Of a DNA stretch of 64,000 nt, positions 61,013 to 64,000 are shown in pieces. The position numbers and the translations under genes are program-made. The number at the start of each line of letters is the position of its first letter. The first letter of the stretch is position 1. The notes beneath the pieces were generated by a model that saw only the letters and a program-made list of their open reading frames with translations, did not search any database and had not been told where the DNA came from. The DNA is taken from contig JAFUTH010000005.1 of NCBI GenBank assembly GCA_017484285.1, positions 124,001 through 188,000 of the forward strand. The letters are read 5' to 3'. This DNA comes from Treponema sp. (GTDB lineage Bacteria > Spirochaetota > Spirochaetia > Treponematales > Treponemataceae).

Positions 61013-61843
61013 ATGCCTAATCTTATTGATATGCCGCACCTTGCCAACGATGCCCAGGCTTTGTACAGAATCGTCCAGACTTTCATCCTGTTTTTTATCA
61101 TCCTTTCAGTTGTGTTTTTTCTCGCTCTCGTTGCAATTATTGCCGTTTTAATCAAAATGCGGCTTGCAGATGACAGCCAGAAGGAAACTGCGGAATATGC
61201 CTCGCATGTGCTTAACGCGCAGGAAGAAGAACGCTCACGAATTTCCGCCGAACTTCACGACACCGTGGCTCAGGACTTAAAGGCAGCCGTCACTTTTTTA
61301 GAGAGTGACAAGCCAGTTTGTGAGACAAGGGAGCTTCTTTTAAAGTGCATTACACAAATCCGCTCGATGTGTTATTCCCTTGTTCCGCCGGAGCTTTCGG
61401 GTCAGTCACTTTCTTCGGCATTGCACGCTTTGTGCCTTAATTTCAAAAATAAATCAGGTCTTGAAGTTTCTTTTTTCTTCAAAGATGAAGCTTCCCGTCT
61501 TTTGAACTCAAACTTTCTTTCCGAATTGCAGAAACTTAGCATTTACCGGATCGTGCAGGAATCGCTTACCAACATTCAGAAACACGCCGGCACTTGTGAG
61601 GTTTCGGTTTTTGCCAGAAAAGACTATAAGAACGAACTGAAGGGGTTATACCTATATATAGAGGATGACGGCAGGGGCTTTACTCCCGAAAATCTTTTGA
61701 CATCGGATAAACCTTCTCACTTCGGTTTAAAGGGAATGAAAATGCGTGCGGCTCAGACGGGTGGCACGCTTTCTGTTTTTTCTGAGCCAGGCATTGGCAC
61801 AAGGATTCTGCTTTTTATTCCCATTGGAGTTTTTGAAAAATGA
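61013..61843 (+). CDS. Sensor histidine kinase, NarL/DesK-type (HisKA_3)
   Basis: A 276-residue kinase with one N-terminal membrane helix (ILFFIILSVVFFLALVAIIA). The HisKA_3 dimerisation motif with the phospho-His is in ERSRISAELHDTVAQDLKAA. The ATP-binding domain has the N-box IVQESLTNIQKHAG, then YIEDDGRGF and FGLKGMKMRA. It lacks a periplasmic sensor domain, so input may come from the membrane protein upstream. The next gene, its response regulator, overlaps by 4 nt. Confidence 0.9.
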   Translation: MPNLIDMPHLANDAQALYRIVQTFILFFIILSVVFFLALVAIIAVLIKMRLADDSQKETAEYASHVLNAQEEERSRISAELHDTVAQDLKAAVTFLESDKPVCETRELLLKCITQIRSMCYSLVPPELSGQSLSSALHALCLNFKNKSGLEVSFFFKDEASRLLNSNFLSELQKLSIYRIVQESLTNIQKHAGTCEVSVFARKDYKNELKGLYLYIEDDGRGFTPENLLTSDKPSHFGLKGMKMRAAQTGGTLSVFSEPGIGTRILLFIPIGVFEK

Positions 61844-62469
61844 ACAAGACTTTCTATGTTGTAGAAGACCACAGCCTCATGAGGCAGGGCATTACAGGCT
61901 TCCTTTCAGAACATTCTGATTTTGAATGTATCGGTTACTCTTCAAATGCAAAGAATTTTTTTGACGCCATGCACTCTCAGGATGAAAGTGGTCTTCCTTC
62001 TGTCCTTATTACTGATTTGAATATCGAAGGCAGCGTAGAAAACGGTCTTTCCTTGATTAAAAATTGCCGTTCCGCCTTTCCGTCCGTAAGGATTGTGGTC
62101 TATTCCATGCATTCAGCCGGCAGCATTGTGAGCGGAGCCTTGGAAGCGGGCTGTGACGGCTTTGTTTCCAAAATGAGCGACGAAGCGGAACTCAAAAACG
62201 CCCTTGAAAATGCCGTTCTGGGAAAGCGTTATGTTGATCCGGAAATTGCCCCGAATCTTGTTACTTTTGAAAAAACTCTATCCCAGTTCACTCAGCGCGA
62301 AAACGAGATTCTCCGCCTGATTTTGCAGAATAAATCCAATGTTCAGATTGCGGAAGAACTTGGGATTAACAAGCGCACCGTCGAAAATTGCATCAGCCGC
62401 ATTTACAATAAAACAGGTTTTTCAACCCACAAGGAGCTGATTGCAAGTTTCGGAAGCGGAGATTTTTAG
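61840..62469 (+). CDS. Response regulator, NarL/FixJ (LuxR) type
   Basis: A 209-residue regulator. Receiver domain: acidic pair in YVVEDHSLMRQG, phospho-acceptor Asp in VLITDLNIEGS, and Thr/Ser and Lys in VVYSMHS and GFVSKMS. C-terminal LuxR-type helix-turn-helix: FTQRENEILRLILQNKSNVQ, then ELGINKRTVENCISRIY. It forms a tight operon with the kinase and the membrane protein. Its stop lies 7 nt before the palindromic repeat at 62477. Target genes are unknown. Confidence 0.92.
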   Translation: MNKTFYVVEDHSLMRQGITGFLSEHSDFECIGYSSNAKNFFDAMHSQDESGLPSVLITDLNIEGSVENGLSLIKNCRSAFPSVRIVVYSMHSAGSIVSGALEAGCDGFVSKMSDEAELKNALENAVLGKRYVDPEIAPNLVTFEKTLSQFTQRENEILRLILQNKSNVQIAEELGINKRTVENCISRIYNKTGFSTHKELIASFGSGDF

Positions 62470-62476
62470 CATTTGG

Positions 62477-62564
62477 GCGCTACGGCTTCGCCGTCGGGCT
62501 TTCCGCACTTCGCTAACGCTCATTGCCAGTGAACTGGCAACTTCGGGGCTCCATACCCTAGCGC
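62477..62564 (-). repeat. 88-bp palindromic repeat (cassette-end repeat, copy 3)
   Basis: On the minus strand it runs from AAGCGCTAGGGTATGGAGCC through GCGGAAAGCCCGACGGCG to CGTAGCGCCC. Its ends are GCGCTA / TAGCGC rather than GCGTTA / TAACGC, so pairing is kept by a double change. It contains an extra perfect stem, GCCAGT-ga-ACTGGC. It lies between the response regulator stop and the livF fragment stop. Confidence 0.7.
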
Positions 62565-62565
62565 T

Positions 62566-63060
62566 TTAGCCGCCCAGGTATGCCTTTTTGACGCTCTCAT
62601 CATGAATCATTTCTTCAGAATTTCCAGAAGATGCGACTTCACCAGTTTCCAGAATGTAAACGCGGTTTGCAATACTCATCGCCTTGAATGCGTTCTGCTC
62701 TACCAAAAGAATCGTAGTTCCGTCTTTGTTGATTTTCTGGATAATGTCAAAAATCTCGTCGACAAGAATCGGTGCAAGACCCATACTCGGCTCATCCAAA
62801 AGAAGAAGCTCCGGTTTTGACATGAGGGCGCGCCCCATCGCAAGCATCTGCTGTTCGCCGCCAGAAAGAGTGCCCGCAAGCTGCTTTACCCTCTCGCGCA
62901 ATCGTGGGAAAAGTTCGTAGACATGTTCCAAATCGGCTTTAATCTGTGCCGTGTCCTTTCGCAAGTACGCGCCCATTTCAAGGTTTTCTTTGACTGTAAG
63001 GTTAGCAAAAACGCGGCGTCCTTCCGGAACATGAATCAATCCCGCTTTTACGATTTTGTC
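62566..63060 (-). pseudogene. livF: 5'-truncated livF (branched-chain amino acid ABC transporter ATPase)
   Basis: The minus-strand frame encodes the C-terminal ~165 residues of a LivF-type ATPase: KIVKAGLIHVPEGRRVFANL, signature LSGGEQQMLAMGRALM, Walker B LLLLDEPSMGLAP, switch LLVEQNA, and an intact end EEMIHDESVKKAYLGG. The first ~75 residues, including Walker A, are missing. Upstream of about 63060 the frame runs into antisense of an unrelated broken gene. No intact livF is in the window. The fragment is 3'-terminal, like the nifJ and purL remnants. Confidence 0.88.
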
Positions 63061-63574
63061 AGGCAAGAAAATCACGCAAAAAGAATACGATTTTTTCAAG
63101 GAAGCGTTTTTCAAGGTCGAAGAAAACGGCTCATATTATCTTTACGAGGATTTGTTCGCCACTCAGCGAAATAACGCAATCACAAAGATTTTCAAGCTTC
63201 TTGAAATTTCATCTGGAATTCTTGCCCCAGTGCTTGATTTTGAATTGAATGCCGATTCTTCCTACAATGGCTTTGGAAACGAAATGAAATACCCGTCTTG
63301 TTATGCAAGCTATGACAGTGCAACGAATACCAGGCTTGTTTCTCCTCTCGGTGGAATTCTTAAAAAAGGCGACAAGGTGAGGTTCGAGATTTCAAGCAAG
63401 GATTTTTCAGGAATCGCTGTAAATGTATCTGGCTCCCTAACCCCTTTAAAAAAAGATGCTAAAGGCATATATTCGGCAGAACTTGAAATCGGGGAAGTCG
63501 AGAATGTCGTAGTATACGGCACAAAGAACGGAAAAAATTACAGCGGTTTATGGTTCTATGGTGTTGAAAAATAG
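63060..63574 (+). pseudogene. 5'-truncated gene fragment, unknown product
   Basis: The plus-strand frame encodes ~170 residues to an intact stop (KKITQKEYDFFKEAFFKVEE; GFGNEMKYPSCYASYDSATN; GLWFYGVEK). It begins exactly where the livF homology ends, has no ribosome-binding site, and reads as the C-terminal end of a larger exported protein with a beta-sandwich domain. The parent family is not recognised. Confidence 0.55.
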
Positions 63575-63615
63575 GATTATGCAAAAAATTGCTTGATATG
63601 AATATGGGGAAAAAC

Positions 63616-64000
63616 ATGAGAAAATGCAATTTTTGCAGTGAAATTTTATCTGATAATGCAAAATTTTGTCCACAATGTGGTAAACGCCAATATAAATCTG
63701 CTTCGGGGAAAAATGTTCCACTTGGAGAGCGTGCTGCAGCAATTATTTCTTATATCTATTGGATTGGATTTGCTGTATCAGTTTGTCTCGGAGATAAGGA
63801 TTCAGAATTTGTGAAATTCCACCAGAATCAGGCATTTATTTTACACTTAGCAACAATTGTATTTTGGCTTGTTTCTTATGTTACTAGAATAAAACTTTTA
63901 TACTCCATTGCTTATATTTTTATTATTATTTTTTGGATTTTTGGAATTGTTTGTGCTGCCCGACATGAAATTCGTGAAATTCCATTTTTTAGTAAAATTC
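63616..64000 (+). CDS. Zinc-ribbon plus DUF4870-like membrane protein (partial)
   Basis: The frame opens at an ATG behind GGGGA and runs past the window end. It starts with a zinc ribbon (MRKCNFCSEILSDNAKFCPQ, four Cys) and continues with GERAAAIISYIYWIGFAVSV, FVKFHQNQAFILHL and further membrane helices, which is the DUF4870 pattern. Function unknown. An in-frame ATG four codons earlier is an alternative start. Confidence 0.8.
   Translation, partial: MRKCNFCSEILSDNAKFCPQCGKRQYKSASGKNVPLGERAAAIISYIYWIGFAVSVCLGDKDSEFVKFHQNQAFILHLATIVFWLVSYVTRIKLLYSIAYIFIIIFWIFGIVCAARHEIREIPFFSKI

Overview
The window looks like chromosomal DNA of a host-associated, anaerobic Treponema-like spirochaete. The evidence is the gene set: a one-polypeptide pyruvate:ferredoxin oxidoreductase, oxygen-independent NrdD/NrdG, a FeoA-FeoB fusion, flavodoxin plus DUF3793, spirochaete-style lipoproteins with InlB/BspA repeats, and a LysM protein with a long acidic region. 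The genus is inferred from family content, not from a marker gene. Only one RNA gene was found, a tRNA-Ala(CGC).

Layout. Positions 1-13.0 kb are an AT-rich accessory island, almost all on the minus strand. It holds a HEPN / unknown / SIR2-like operon at the left edge, a frameshifted InlB/BspA lipoprotein behind a CsgG-like/barrel gene, an XRE regulator with a perfect palindrome at its start, a two-gene ATPase + putative nuclease pair, a broken copy of the 3' end of nifJ, and a BcgI-like restriction-modification locus with an AlbA_2/GHKL protein. Positions 13.1-47.6 kb are GC-richer core chromosome: nifJ, envelope genes (LysM, lytic transglycosylase, GH3), metF, feoAB, kduI, hutH, flavodoxin, nrdDG, tRNA-Ala, a ketopantoate reductase-like gene, an acyltransferase, a TPR protein, an aminotransferase with its Lrp regulator, hisG/hisB (split by a small repeat-bounded element), a soluble LacI-fold chemoreceptor and full-length purL. 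Positions 47.6-64 kb are accessory again: a PIN toxin-antitoxin pair, a cluster of exported proteins and lipoproteins, a 5'-truncated second copy of purL, two more toxin-antitoxin modules, a repeat lipoprotein, a two-component system, and fragments of livF and other genes.

The most striking large-scale pattern is that two unrelated core genes, nifJ and purL, have the same arrangement: intact gene, then accessory genes, then a ~90-106 bp palindromic repeat of one family, then a diverged copy of only the 3' part of the same core gene with its terminator. A third copy of the repeat abuts a 3' fragment of livF. Each repeat lies 1-17 nt after a stop codon in a fixed orientation, and its ends co-vary (GCGTT/AACGC against GCGCT/AGCGC). 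This suggests a gene-cassette mobilisation process that uses the repeat together with 3' ends of core genes. No integrase or transposase is visible here, so the mechanism is inference.

Other noteworthy items are a GxxExxY-nuclease element bounded by inverted arrays of three 10-bp units between hisG and hisB, with a solo array after purL, and recurrent promoters whose -10 box lies 6-10 nt before a start codon that lacks a Shine-Dalgarno sequence. Coordinates of pseudogene and repeat edges are estimates by eye.
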